Shown here: positions 1-9,320 of the stretch, in pieces | How positions within the stretch are numbered: the stretch's first letter is position 1 | Layout: every line of letters begins with the position of its first letter | Origin: Dysgonomonas gadei ATCC BAA-286 | Lineage (GTDB): Bacteria; Bacteroidota; Bacteroidia; Bacteroidales; Dysgonomonadaceae | Direction of reading: 5' to 3' | Assembly (NCBI RefSeq): GCF_000213555.1 | Contig: NZ_GL891982.1 | Coordinates: 147,910-211,909 of the forward strand | Length of the DNA stretch: 64,000 nt | Position numbers and translations under genes: made by a program | Notes under the pieces: model-generated | What the model was told of the DNA's origin: nothing | Databases searched by the model: none | What the model saw: the letters and a program-made list of their open reading frames with translations, nothing else

Positions 1-158
1 AGCTGATCTTTGCCAGCATTGCCGGGATCTCTATATTCTACCTGTTGTTTTATTAACACATCACCGGGACGAAGATGGTTGTGAGAACTGTTCAATTGAC
101 TAAAACCGGGTAATGCTACCCACAGGGATAGCAGGACGAGAATTTGGGCAAGATTCAT
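1..158 (-). CDS. Secreted protein, 5' part only
   Basis: The first 52 or so codons of a leftward gene that continues beyond the window. It starts at the ATG at 158-156 with a clear signal peptide (MNLAQILVLLSLWVALPGFSQ-like: hydrophobic core, then a small residue before cleavage). The mature start contains RPGDVLIKQQVEYRDPG, a sequence style seen at the start of large surface proteins of Bacteroidales. Too little is present for a function. It is probably an exported cell-surface protein, and the reading frame is open to the window edge. Confidence 0.6.
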   Translation of the reverse strand, partial: MNLAQILVLLSLWVALPGFSQLNSSHNHLRPGDVLIKQQVEYRDPGNAGKDQ

Positions 159-347
159 AGTTAAGATATTAATTATTAGTCTTTAAATTACGATTTCAGG
201 TACTTTATATAAAGAGAAATGTTTCTCTTTTTATCATATAGATAAATGTCTCCTTCATATTTCACAAACAAAATATAAAAATAACATAATTTAATTAATA
301 TTTAATATTTGATAGCAGGTTTTAAAACATAAAAATTGTGTAAAGAA

Positions 348-500
348 ATGATCCGATCCGGTTATGCATGCAATTACAAATACTCAAAAGGTAAATATTA
401 CATCAAGCTTCAGGAGAAAGCCAAAGCTGATAAAAGAGGTCTTTGGAAAGATAATAATGCTGTCGATCCGTGGCAGTGGAGAAAGGAGAAAAGAAAATGA
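348..500 (+). pseudogene. C-terminal remnant of a staphylococcal-nuclease-like (SNase) gene
   Basis: A 50-codon frame starting at ATG 348 encodes NYKYSKGKYYIKLQEKAKAD, then KRGLWKDNNAVDPWQWRKEKR and a TGA. The end is the characteristic C-terminus of SNase-fold thermonucleases (GLW.....PWxWR). The catalytic N-terminal two thirds, including the beta-barrel with its Arg/Glu active site, are missing upstream, where only AT-rich spacer is found. This is therefore read as the 3' stub of a deleted gene rather than a functional protein. The overlapping frame from 364 to 630 is not a real gene. Confidence 0.7.
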
Positions 501-550
501 ACCTCCTTTCTTAGAATATAGGCGGTTCAACTATTGGAAGCTATTCTTCA

Positions 551-2029
551 CTATTTTATTTTCATCACTTTCTCACGCGTCACATTACCTTCTTCGTCAG
601 TTTTTTCCAGAATATAGATACCTGCATTAAGGGTCGTATTCTGGATATCGAAATTGATCGCTTTATTTTCTTTGTAAACAAGCGAACCTGTAGGGAAGGA
701 GTAGATGCGAATGTTAGCGGAGGCAACATCATCTGAAGTGTAAGTCTTCAATGAAGATAAAGAAAAATCAGATATTTCTTCTGGAGTTGGTTTTCCACCT
801 TTAATGCGTCCATGGACAAACGCCTCTGGAGTTGTTCCACAAATGTTTTTTGTTTTCAAAAATAAATTAAATTCTCCCCATCTACCTAATCCTATAGACT
901 GTGTTCTTATTGACATTGGTAATATATTTGTCTCAGAAGGTATTGTGATTACGTTGCCTTTAGAAACATCTAACATAGAAGCATTCCCCTCTATTCTCCA
1001 TTCAAATTCACTCGCCCCTGTAATTTCTCCATCGAAAAAATAAGCTAATTGGGATTGATATTCTTCTAGCCTCTCATTACCTCTTATAATTGGTGTTAAT
1101 GGCTTTCCTACCCACACTTGAGAGTTTTCCAGTTGATAACTTACGCCATCATATATAACAGTTGCTTTCGCTGTTCCATATCCATTCCCTGAAGCACGGA
1201 AAGTCGCATTAGGAGTCCCCTGACCTGAGACAAGAGTCATATTGGTGGAGGATTGCCATGTGATGACAGAAGCCAAAGGTTCTATCTTATATACCATAGT
1301 TTGGCTTGTACATAGTATCAAATTTTCAGCTTTAATGCTATGTTTAGGATGTATTATAACGTCTTTTCGTCCTGAATAATGATATTCTATGTTATTCATA
1401 GTGACGTGGTAATAAGCCTTTATTGTTTTTTTGCTATATATATTTTGTTTGGCTTTCAGTTTTATATAAGTGCGGTAAACAGGAGCATAAGTGTATTCTG
1501 TATTTATTATTTCAAATAAATCAGTATTAATATCATATTTTGGCCATGATTCATATCCCTCACTACCCTGATAGGCTACAAATTGAACAATTTCCCCGTA
1601 CGGAATATAATCTGGCCCGTCGATTTTAATACTACCATATTGTTGCTGTGGTGGATCAGTGATTGCTTTTGTTATTTTTATTTTTAAGGTTTTAGTATTT
1701 GCAGGTATATCACCTTGTTTATATGTTGTTATTTTCGCATCATTAGTTGCCACTCCACCCCATTGAACATGAAATTCATACATAGTTGCACCTTTTTTCA
1801 CAGTTTCTATACGCGATGTATCTTGGCTATTTGTAAAAGTACCATATTTACTAGTTCTGATAATAAATTTTGTATCCTCTTTCAACGCAGAGGTAAAATT
1901 CAATCTATATAGCCATGTTGAACCTGTAGTTACATCATAATTTCCTTGAATATCCCTAATTTGTGCATAAGCACAAACCGAGATACCCATTATATATATT
2001 ATAATCAACAATATTTTCTTCATAATCAA
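551..2029 (-). CDS. Secreted multi-domain protein with type IX secretion-like C-terminal tail
   Basis: A 492-residue protein with an N-terminal signal peptide (KKILLIIIYIMGISVCAYAQ). The middle (about 120-410) is rich in beta-strand repeats of the PKD/Ig-like kind. The last 75 residues (IRIYSFPTGSLVYKENK, then GIYILEKTDEEGNVTREKVM) resemble the C-terminal sorting domain of type IX secretion cargo: a short strand, an LNAGIY turn and a final basic K.MKIK. It is probably exported and attached to the cell surface. No catalytic motif is recognised. It reads toward the SNase remnant and stands alone. Confidence 0.6.
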   Translation of the reverse strand: MIMKKILLIIIYIMGISVCAYAQIRDIQGNYDVTTGSTWLYRLNFTSALKEDTKFIIRTSKYGTFTNSQDTSRIETVKKGATMYEFHVQWGGVATNDAKITTYKQGDIPANTKTLKIKITKAITDPPQQQYGSIKIDGPDYIPYGEIVQFVAYQGSEGYESWPKYDINTDLFEIINTEYTYAPVYRTYIKLKAKQNIYSKKTIKAYYHVTMNNIEYHYSGRKDVIIHPKHSIKAENLILCTSQTMVYKIEPLASVITWQSSTNMTLVSGQGTPNATFRASGNGYGTAKATVIYDGVSYQLENSQVWVGKPLTPIIRGNERLEEYQSQLAYFFDGEITGASEFEWRIEGNASMLDVSKGNVITIPSETNILPMSIRTQSIGLGRWGEFNLFLKTKNICGTTPEAFVHGRIKGGKPTPEEISDFSLSSLKTYTSDDVASANIRIYSFPTGSLVYKENKAINFDIQNTTLNAGIYILEKTDEEGNVTREKVMKIK

Positions 2030-2486
2030 TAAAATATTAATTAAACAATAATCACTTTGGGGAAGCCTATTGCATACAATATTTTATCACAAATAGAAAG
2101 ATGAGTAATTTTATTTCATAGGCATTTAATTTAAGGTTAATAACTCTTTCAAAGATAATACAACATCTATAAATTTAACATAAAGAAATAGGTTTAATTT
2201 GAGAGAGAATGTTATAATGATCAGTTACTTTAATATAATGCCTACTACTAGTGAGAAAAAGATGTATGAGTATTTTTGAAAATTTTGCATTTTATCTGAA
2301 TCCAATTATCAATAGAGTGAACTAAAGGGAATAAAGGTTGTTATTATAATGTGAAGTGACTGGAATAATATATTACTTTATTTATTACTTATTTTATTGT
2401 TATTGTAATTATTATTTGTTACTTTGTCGGCTGAAAGAATAACTACTATTTGAAACTAAAAGTATAGAGTCTCATTACGTTACGCT
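2030..2486. other. Intergenic region, 457 bp, very AT-rich
   Basis: Spacer between the divergent gene starts at 2029 (minus) and 2487 (plus). It must hold promoters for both, but no full TTTG/TAnnTTTG pair was found. No further open frame, RNA gene or strong hairpin is visible. Its position beside a cargo-like cassette would fit an old insertion boundary, but no direct repeat supports that. Confidence 0.5.
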
Positions 2487-2881
2487 ATGAGCTTAATGAA
2501 GAAAAAGTCAGATACGAATCTAAAACTTGCTCAAGATTTAATCAACCTAGGTGAATATAATGCAAGTGTTCATTGTTCATATTATGGCTGTTTTCAATAT
2601 TTAAAATGTATACTTAAAAACAATCTCAATTTATCATACTCTACACAAAATGAAGATAGACCTGAGTCCCACAACTTTCTATTGGAGAATTTATTCAAAA
2701 AAATAAATAATCCTAAAACAATAAAAATATCAGAGAAGATTTCATATTTTTGAAAGAAAAGCGGAAAATAGCAGATTACTGCGAAGAAGAAGTCGGACCT
2801 GATGGGAGTTTAGATGCTTTGGAAGAAGCTAAAGCTGTTATTTATAAAGTAAAAAATGCTTTAGGAGGATTAAACTTATGA
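2487..2881 (+). pseudogene. HEPN-like protein, reading frame broken by a 1-nt shift
   Basis: The first frame (2487-2753) gives 88 residues with AQDLINLGEYNASVHCSYYG, the helix pattern of HEPN proteins (NASVxxSYY.xF....K). It ends at TGA directly after a run of five T. One base added to that run continues the protein as LKEKRKIADYCEEEVGPDG and on to TGA 2879-2881, giving about 130 residues, a normal length for small HEPN proteins. The repaired stop overlaps the next ATG (ATGA), and TTAGGAGGAT sits before that ATG, so the cassette is an operon. It may be a real mutation or a homopolymer error. HEPN proteins are often RNases in toxin-antitoxin or defence systems, but no clear RxxxxH motif is seen here. 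Confidence 0.6.
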
Positions 2882-3318
2882 AATCAAAAGATATATTATT
2901 TAAGTGGTTTGGTGAGATGATTGCTAAATATCATAATATCAAATTCTTTTATAAATATAATACAAACTACAAGTCACATTATATCGCAGTATTTCCTAAG
3001 GATATTGTAGATAGTGAAGATTATTGTGAAAAAGAGAATTCTATCTATGAAAGTTTGTCTAGGGATTTTGAAAATGAATCATTCCTTTTTGCGACTGAAG
3101 ATAAAAGGTTCAAAATAACGAATGAATTTATATCCTATGAAAAAAATAATATTCCAGCATATGATATATTTCAAATTAGTTATAATACCGCGCAAAATAA
3201 AATATTAAGCAAAACGACCACGATATTAATAGAAAGATCGTCGAGTACAAATAAGGATAAATACACAAAAGAGGTATCTATTTTTAAAGATAATAAGATA
3301 AAGAGTATCCCTTGCTAA
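2878..3318 (+). CDS. Uncharacterised 146-residue protein of the HEPN/SecB-like cassette
   Basis: Soluble acidic/aromatic protein without signal peptide or membrane segment. The N-terminus KDILFKWFGEMIAKYHNIKF suggests an amphipathic helix, followed by alternating strand-like segments (SHYIAVFPKDIV; ESFLFATEDKRFKI). It begins four bases inside the preceding gene's repaired stop, and its own TAA overlaps the next ATG by one base, so the three products are probably made together. I do not recognise the family. By position between a HEPN-like protein and a SecB-like protein it could be an antitoxin or adaptor, which is inference only. Confidence 0.65.
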   Translation: MKSKDILFKWFGEMIAKYHNIKFFYKYNTNYKSHYIAVFPKDIVDSEDYCEKENSIYESLSRDFENESFLFATEDKRFKITNEFISYEKNNIPAYDIFQISYNTAQNKILSKTTTILIERSSSTNKDKYTKEVSIFKDNKIKSIPC

Positions 3319-3767
3319 TGGCTTTAAATAAATATAAAATAGAAAATATAGAAACAAAAGATATTGCCATAATTGACAATATGAAGGAGTTGAAAAAAGG
3401 GACTAAAATAACTATTTCAACATCACTATCTATAGGTGTTTCAGTAAAAAACAATAGCTCAATCAAACTAATTCCAGAATTAGAATACAGAGTTGGTGAA
3501 AAAAAATATCTAAACTCAGCTATCAGTGTGTATTTTAAAATTGACAATGGATATTGGACAAAACACTGTGTAGATAATCAAATTGTTTTAAAAAAGAGTT
3601 TGTTGATAAATTTGTTTAATGATTCTATAAATATCTTGAGGGGTTATCTTCTCGCTACAATAGAAACGCATGATAAAAAACCTTTTATATTACATGCAAT
3701 AAACTCAAATATAATAGATGCTGATGTTACTTTACAATTTGAAGATAAAGATCACCCATCTTCATGA
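3318..3767 (+). CDS. SecB-like chaperone-type protein
   Basis: 149 residues from ATG 3318, which overlaps the previous stop as TAATG; an upstream TTG at 3312 is less likely. After a short N-terminal strand the sequence alternates beta strands (TISTSLSIGVSVKNNSSIKL; LNSAISVYFKI). It then shows LINLFNDSINILRGYLLATI and a closing FILHAINSNII, which follows the SecB pattern of a long helix with RG.L.A.T and a final loop with I.N. SecB-like proteins outside Proteobacteria are known as dedicated chaperones of antitoxins in toxin-antitoxin-chaperone modules. The assignment rests on this pattern only and needs profile support. Confidence 0.5.
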   Translation: MALNKYKIENIETKDIAIIDNMKELKKGTKITISTSLSIGVSVKNNSSIKLIPELEYRVGEKKYLNSAISVYFKIDNGYWTKHCVDNQIVLKKSLLINLFNDSINILRGYLLATIETHDKKPFILHAINSNIIDADVTLQFEDKDHPSS

Positions 3768-3800
3768 TTAAGTTTTCTGAAACAGTCTTAATTTATATAC

Positions 3801-4362
3801 TTAAAACATCCACTTCCCACCTATCAAATGCCCGTTATTTTGATTACCCAAACTCTTTTGATACTGATATTCCAATCCTAGATTGTGATAAAACACCCCA
3901 CCGCCGATACCTACATAAATAATTCAAAGTAGAATATGATCCTGATATAAATGGCTGCCATACTTTTGTCTTATATATTGTTTGCCGTTCTATTATTGGA
4001 GTATAATTATAATCTAAAGCCGCAAGTCTGTTATATTGAATAACCGGGAATAACTCTAACTTACCTTGTGTTTTATTGTCGAAGGCTGTTAGTTTATATG
4101 TCCTTTTTAGTTCCCGGTCTGCAATTATAGCGGCAGTATCTGCCGGAAGATTCACATACTTTATACTGCCTGTATCCCGGTATTGGATATCCGGCTTTTC
4201 TTCCTTTATCGGTTCAAACTGTGTCAGACTTACTGATCCGGTTGTTGTGGCCCCTTTTATATATTCTAACTTCGGTTCTGAGTCAATGTACAAACGACCG
4301 AAAAAGAAGCCAATAACTAAACAGATAATTCCATAAATAATGACTATAGTTGCTTTTTTCAT
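3801..4362 (-). pseudogene. Spanin-like / DUF6808-type phage lysis protein, frameshifted
   Basis: Starts at ATG 4362 (overlapping the lysozyme TGA) with one N-terminal membrane segment (ATIVIIYGIICLVIGFFFGRL) and a periplasmic domain, as in small membrane proteins at the end of Bacteroides phage lysis cassettes. The open frame ends at 3844 with a basic tail that looks wrong (LCRYRRWGV). Removing one T near 3916-3921 restores VGIGGGVFYHNLGLEYQYQK and continues to a TAA at 3801 (ending GGKWMF), a barrel-like C-terminus. This gene is thus broken by a one-base insertion. The spanin role is inferred from topology and position. Confidence 0.65.
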
Positions 4363-4886
4363 TGGATATATTTAAAATCGTTCAACCTATTCAACCAACC
4401 TTTGAGAAATACCGCTTGTGTAGGATCAGCCTTTACTATATCTTCAAAGTGCTGTTTTCTCCGAAGCCAAAGTTTTTTGAATAACTCTGACTGATCGTGA
4501 TAGTTATTCAGTGCATCTAATGTTTTAGGCCCTACTGCACCATCATCTTTAACTCCGAGTATTCTTTGAGGGTATTTTATTCCCCATGCACCAGATCCCC
4601 ACATCCAATCAACTACAATATTTGCAACAGATTGATTTTTTATCATGTCGGCTTTCCATTTGTCCCAATAGTGAGGCTTCATCACTCGACTAACTACATC
4701 TTCATTTGAAAGTAATTTGAGATCATCTACATCAATATCCCCGTCACCGTCTTTATCATAACCTACTTTTCGCCATGTTGCAATGGTAACCCCTTTGTTT
4801 GTTGGCCCTCCTTTATCATTAGGATGTTTAACATATCCTCCCTCCCACTTAAGAATAATTGTAGCCAATAATTCAACTTTTGCCAT
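4359..4886 (-). CDS. Phage endolysin, GH108 N-acetylmuramidase family
   Basis: 175 residues from ATG 4886; a GTG one codon earlier is also possible. The N-terminal [20 protein letters not shown] is the hallmark of glycoside hydrolase 108 lysozymes, with the first Glu as the catalytic acid. The C-terminal part ([19 protein letters not shown]) matches the predicted peptidoglycan-binding half. The length is normal. It overlaps the holin stop by 14 bp and the spanin-like ATG by four (ATGA), forming a classic holin-lysin-spanin cassette. An EF-hand-like stretch [13 protein letters not shown] at about 45-57 may bind calcium. The enzyme looks intact, although its holin is broken. Confidence 0.85.
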   Translation of the reverse strand: MAKVELLATIILKWEGGYVKHPNDKGGPTNKGVTIATWRKVGYDKDGDGDIDVDDLKLLSNEDVVSRVMKPHYWDKWKADMIKNQSVANIVVDWMWGSGAWGIKYPQRILGVKDDGAVGPKTLDALNNYHDQSELFKKLWLRRKQHFEDIVKADPTQAVFLKGWLNRLNDFKYIQ

Positions 4887-5348
4887 CACTATCTTCTTTT
4901 AAATATTTACCTAATTCTGCGATGACAGCTGCCGCGTCATCTCTATTTTTAATAATACTGCTGGCCAATGTGCCAACCCTTTCAAATTTGGCCTTATCTT
5001 CAGCTTTTTCAAGTATGGATTTCACTTCTATTATACCAATGCCTATTGCGCCTAATAGAGTAAAAACTGGCAGAAGTGGGATCGAATAACCATGATAACC
5101 ATTCAGGTAGCCGACTACAATCATTTGCATAGCATCCACAACAGTTAAAGCAAATAAGGGAATGTAATACCTGGCTAGTTTATCGACGGTTCTTCTAAAC
5201 CCGAATGAACTTCTAAGTTCTCCTCTTTTTTAGCCTTCCTACATCCGGATATCAGATCGGCCACAACAGCTAATAAAACAAGTATGTATTCTGCAAATAA
5301 TAAGACACAGACTACAAATAATTGCTGATAGTTAATTTCTAGTGTCAT
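4873..5348 (-). pseudogene. Phage holin, frameshifted in an A6 run
   Basis: The first part from ATG 5348 reads MTLEINYQQLFVVCVLLFAE, with one membrane helix, then DLISGCRKAKK. At six consecutive A (about 5230-5235) the frame goes wrong and stops soon after. With one more A it continues GELRSSFGFRRTVDKLARYY, IPLFALTVVDAMQMIVVGYL and a third membrane segment (LLPVFTLLGAIGIGIIEVKS), ending at 4873. The SGxRKAKxRGE...S.GFRRTVDKLARYY block is typical of Bacteroidetes phage holins. The surviving 88-residue downstream frame is only the C-terminal half. Loss of the holin should impair lysis. Confidence 0.75.
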
Positions 5349-5397
5349 TTTTCCTTTAAAATATAACCTAGAAATTAAAATTTTTCTAAAAAATAAA

Positions 5398-8300
5398 TTA
5401 ATCTAATCGTGTAAATATCCATGCCTGACCGTCATAAACAAAATCGCATGTTATAGCATCTGAAATATTTATTGAGGATATTATTCCATATTGTCCAGCG
5501 TTAATTTTAATCTGGTTACCATTATACTCACTAATAATATTGACACTTTGGCCTTGATATATCAATCTTACTCTAATAAATTGTCCCTCGTATGGTTTTT
5601 CCGGAAGATTTAAACTTATGGATGACGCGTTGTAACAACTCACAAAGCAATCTCTATTAGTTAATACCGTATTTACTGACACTCTTCTTGAAGCCAAACA
5701 CAACCCATTTGCTTTAAGAACATTGAACCAACCGCCATAAGCGGGGGCTGGATTTGCCGAACTGTTATTTGCATCTCCATACACACCGACAATCCCCCAG
5801 CCACCGCCCCATGCGGACTCATCCATCTTTCCGAAACCAAGACCAACCATAGCCGCTTTAAGGCTGGCACCCGTAGCCGCTGAAATAGCTTCGACACCTG
5901 CTCTATTAGAAAAAAAGCCTTGAGAGCTAAAATGGCTTACTTCATTTTCACTTTCAGCGCTGGACGATATTTCGCCTGTGTTCGAATCTATTTTAATCTT
6001 CTGCAAGACATTAACATTCCCTTTGTCTTCCGTCCATTTTGTAACAACTGAATTTAACTCTATATATCCCTGAGTATCATTTCCTATTATTTTCACAGCA
6101 TGATAGGTGACGGAGTTATATGTTACAGTCTTAACGCTTTCAATCCAGTCATTGTAAAACTTAAATCCTGCTATCAATGCACTGCCAGCTACTTTTAGTG
6201 TGTCGCGCACAGTGGCATTTGTCAATGAAAGAGTATTCGGCTCTGTGACATTCCAATCAATGGACTGATTGCCGTTCCCAAATTTAAACTGATTCGCCAA
6301 GAATCTCAAGTAACTATTACCATCCAAAGATGCCATGTTATTTATTCTAAGCATACCCGGGGTTAACTCAGCAAACCCGAACATGTTTGTTATTTGTCTG
6401 TTTGCGCTTTCTTCCGAGTTGATGAATGCAGCCCAAAGAATATAATTATCGGGATCACTGTCAAAGTCGACTTTCGTTTCGGAGATAAACCACTCGCCAT
6501 CACCTATTTTAAAACCATCTTCATTTGTGGTATAGGCTTTAGAGACTTTCAAATACAGATAATAAAACTGTGTAGGAAAATCAACTAAAACAGCCGAATT
6601 GTAAGACGGTACTACCCAGTGAAGATACTCTGTTTTATCCCTGTCAGGCTGCACGGTGTCGATACCGATTGTCATGTGACGGATATAAGCAGCATCGCAT
6701 TCTATACGCTTGTTTGTGGAGCTATATGCAATATTGGGTTCTATCTCATTGGTGAAAGTTTCATCCAAAAATACATATTGCAGCAGTTCGTCGCCGAAAG
6801 CTCCCATCATGGCACGAACAGCAACAGCGCTCAAGATATCCTCTTGGAAACTGCCTGATGGATCGTAAATATTGTTTACAAGCTCTATCATTCCGCGATA
6901 AGAGCGTTTCACATAGTTAACTGTATTTCTATTCTCAGCTTCAGCCTTTACTTCATTCTCTGGGATTTTTCTAAAGTCTTCATTATAAGTCGCAGCAGTA
7001 ACATTGGCCAATGTAATTTCAGTATAAGTGGGCTTATTAATAAAGTCTTTAATCGCCGTCTGTCTGATAAGGACACTCTCGGCTACTTCATCTTCTGATT
7101 CTATTAGGTGATCGTCAGTAAAGCGGACATAACCTCCAAGGACAATCTTCCCCCCGATATTCACCCAGTCCTTATTCGCCCAAATGCCATCAAGCGTTCC
7201 TGTAAATGAAAATTTTTTCTGTTCTTCTTCGTAAAGGAGCTTGACTGCTTGCCTGAACATATCCCAGCTTGCTCCAGACTTGCTATTATCATCCCGAATA
7301 TACTCCTCCGGCATCATCATTCCGAAGACCGCATACTTATCTCCGACTTTCGGAGCCCATGTCTGGTTCGGCATAATCTGCCCTTCGTATTCCTGTGATA
7401 CAAGCATGATTTTGCGTTGAGAATGTATATAGCCGGTTATCCTGTCCTTATCCTGCAAAACATTGAACTCTTTTGCGGTAAGGTCACCACTTTGGAATAT
7501 AATACTCATTTCTTCGCCTGCTATGCGATAGAGTGAATAATCGAGATTTTCAGGAATAGTAGTATCATAGATATTATAATTTCCGGATCCGGTTACTTCA
7601 ACATTTGTTACTGTACCGACCCTGTTTGGATAGATATTTGAGAGATCTGTAGAACTATCCTCATAAGAGACAAGAGGTTTATCTGCTCGCTGTATTGAAA
7701 AACCCTCCGCATCGACTTTATAAGTCTTGGCTAACGATGGGTCAAAACCAACCTGATCTTCAAAGAAAGCTCCGTCAAAAGCAATTGTCTGTCCCTTCGG
7801 TAATAATAGTTCGCTGTTACCATATTTCGAAGCATTTATATTTCGGGAACCGCCCTGTACTGCCAATATTTCAATAGGTACACGACTATCCACATTCTCA
7901 CGTGCTATTCCTTTCTTAAAGCCATTTCCCCGACCATATGCCAGCACAAGAGGATTCTCTCTATTATATTCAACCTTACGAATATGGAGTGTTTTATTGA
8001 CAAATTCAAATTCCGTATTAAATGTATCCGTTATCATCTTGAGGCCATCCCAGCACTTTGTATGATTGTAATTAATTACTGCTCTTTCAGCAACAATACA
8101 TTCACCCAAAGTAAAACCTCCGTTTCCTATCTGGTTCAGGTTCCATACAATTAATTCTGCATGTTCCCTAGGTGTTGCTGTATAAGGAAACTTTAGTCTC
8201 TTATCAGCCCGGTTACGGATTGTCCTTTTCTCTGTGTCTGCCTGAGGGGATTCGAATATGATAGTATAAGTCAGATTACGGATACCATCTTTTTTTATAC

Positions 8301-8487
8301 CAGACTTCTTTCTTATGGTATATCTTATGCCCTGGAAATCCAAATAACAACCCACTTTAAAATCTATCGGCTCTGCACTGGATACATAAATAGTAACATT
8401 ATGCTGGCTCATTATCTCACGAATACGATAACTTTTGTCATCGACTTCGCTAATTAAAAGTTGATTATCGGGTGTGTATAGTTGCAT
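5398..8487 (-). CDS. Phage tail tip / host-recognition protein, 1029 residues
   Basis: A long intact structural protein. The first 180 residues (YRIREIMSQHNVTIYVSSAE; GCYLDFQGIRYTIRKKSG) look like the hub/endopeptidase-type tail domains of siphophages. The middle (about 600-800) has beta-rich fibre-like sequence. The C-terminal 200 residues are glycine/alanine-rich (GASLKAAMVGLGFGKMDESAWGGGWGIVG), followed by a compact beta domain (about 945-1029), plausibly receptor binding. It lies between the lectin-like protein and the holin, the usual place for distal tail proteins. Exact role inferred. Confidence 0.75.
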   Translation of the reverse strand: MQLYTPDNQLLISEVDDKSYRIREIMSQHNVTIYVSSAEPIDFKVGCYLDFQGIRYTIRKKSGIKKDGIRNLTYTIIFESPQADTEKRTIRNRADKRLKFPYTATPREHAELIVWNLNQIGNGGFTLGECIVAERAVINYNHTKCWDGLKMITDTFNTEFEFVNKTLHIRKVEYNRENPLVLAYGRGNGFKKGIARENVDSRVPIEILAVQGGSRNINASKYGNSELLLPKGQTIAFDGAFFEDQVGFDPSLAKTYKVDAEGFSIQRADKPLVSYEDSSTDLSNIYPNRVGTVTNVEVTGSGNYNIYDTTIPENLDYSLYRIAGEEMSIIFQSGDLTAKEFNVLQDKDRITGYIHSQRKIMLVSQEYEGQIMPNQTWAPKVGDKYAVFGMMMPEEYIRDDNSKSGASWDMFRQAVKLLYEEEQKKFSFTGTLDGIWANKDWVNIGGKIVLGGYVRFTDDHLIESEDEVAESVLIRQTAIKDFINKPTYTEITLANVTAATYNEDFRKIPENEVKAEAENRNTVNYVKRSYRGMIELVNNIYDPSGSFQEDILSAVAVRAMMGAFGDELLQYVFLDETFTNEIEPNIAYSSTNKRIECDAAYIRHMTIGIDTVQPDRDKTEYLHWVVPSYNSAVLVDFPTQFYYLYLKVSKAYTTNEDGFKIGDGEWFISETKVDFDSDPDNYILWAAFINSEESANRQITNMFGFAELTPGMLRINNMASLDGNSYLRFLANQFKFGNGNQSIDWNVTEPNTLSLTNATVRDTLKVAGSALIAGFKFYNDWIESVKTVTYNSVTYHAVKIIGNDTQGYIELNSVVTKWTEDKGNVNVLQKIKIDSNTGEISSSAESENEVSHFSSQGFFSNRAGVEAISAATGASLKAAMVGLGFGKMDESAWGGGWGIVGVYGDANNSSANPAPAYGGWFNVLKANGLCLASRRVSVNTVLTNRDCFVSCYNASSISLNLPEKPYEGQFIRVRLIYQGQSVNIISEYNGNQIKINAGQYGIISSINISDAITCDFVYDGQAWIFTRLD

Positions 8488-8489
8488 AA

Positions 8490-9308
8490 TTATATCAAAT
8501 CCTTATATTTTTCAAAAATGCCATGTATAGCATTTATCTCATCCACAGTCATATCGTTATTAAATGTTGCATACATTTTATGTACAGCGATTGTACGGTT
8601 ATTCACAGAGCCATAAGTTAATAACTTAGGATTCCACGGATTTGTAGAACTTGCTGTTAGTGTCTTTGTTAAATCTACCGTATTATGCTTAAACCTTGCA
8701 GATGTACCCTTTACATAATAAGAATATACGCCTTTCTTTTCGGTTGCGTCTTCTGTTGTCGATATAGCAGTACCATCAGACCAAACCATTATGGTATTAC
8801 TAATATAGTTTCCATCTCTTCCATTCGAAACAAACGCACAAACTTTATTAGCATCTGCCCCCCAATCGATACCGGTACCGGTAGGTGCTGCGGATAGCAT
8901 AAAAACAACTAACAAACCTTTTGCCGAAAGATTGTAGCCTCCTGTGTCTGTAAAGTCTCCCGCTTTTGTAGTCCCTCCGGTTCCGGTAGCAGTTACTAGA
9001 GGCGTATTGTTCACAGTAAGCGCTCTAAGGTTAATAATACTGTACTTTACATGTTCCAGATTGTTTTCAGGTGATGCAAGATAGAATAAACCTGTAGACT
9101 TACTTAATACTGATGCCGCGTACAATTCGGCCAGCATATTCAACAAATTATCGTTTGTTGCACGGCCTGTTTTTGACAGATAAGAAGTGTACATTATCCG
9201 CACTTCTGCCGGGATTGTAGGGTCTGGAACTTCTCCGCCTACTATTGTTACCTGAGCTACTGATTTGTCGCTCCAATCCACTTCGGGTACAACTATTGCT
9301 ACTCCCAT
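8490..9308 (-). CDS. Phage structural protein with concanavalin-like (LamG-type) domain
   Basis: 272 residues, no signal peptide. The N-terminus (VPEVDWSDKSVAQVTIVGGE) is linker-like. From about 75 onward come beta-rich segments (GLFYLASPENNLEHVKYSII; GLLVVFMLSAAP) and a late NNRTIAVHKMYATFNNDMTV, then an alpha-helical end, resembling the lectin fold found in phage baseplate and tail decoration proteins. It is spaced two bases from the tail tip gene, so the two are probably co-translated and may form one adsorption device. No enzymatic motif. Confidence 0.6.
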   Translation of the reverse strand: MGVAIVVPEVDWSDKSVAQVTIVGGEVPDPTIPAEVRIMYTSYLSKTGRATNDNLLNMLAELYAASVLSKSTGLFYLASPENNLEHVKYSIINLRALTVNNTPLVTATGTGGTTKAGDFTDTGGYNLSAKGLLVVFMLSAAPTGTGIDWGADANKVCAFVSNGRDGNYISNTIMVWSDGTAISTTEDATEKKGVYSYYVKGTSARFKHNTVDLTKTLTASSTNPWNPKLLTYGSVNNRTIAVHKMYATFNNDMTVDEINAIHGIFEKYKDLI

Positions 9309-9320
9309 ATGATTATTTTT

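Noticed and set aside
364..630. 88-codon rightward frame overlapping the SNase remnant
   Set aside because: Different frame from the recognisable SNase end at 348-500 and runs into the 3' end of the opposite gene; no homology-like sequence.
2745..2760. Programmed -1 frameshift in the HEPN-like gene
   Set aside because: The T5 run lacks a full X-XXY-YYZ heptamer in the right frame and no strong downstream structure is evident. Mutation or sequencing error preferred.
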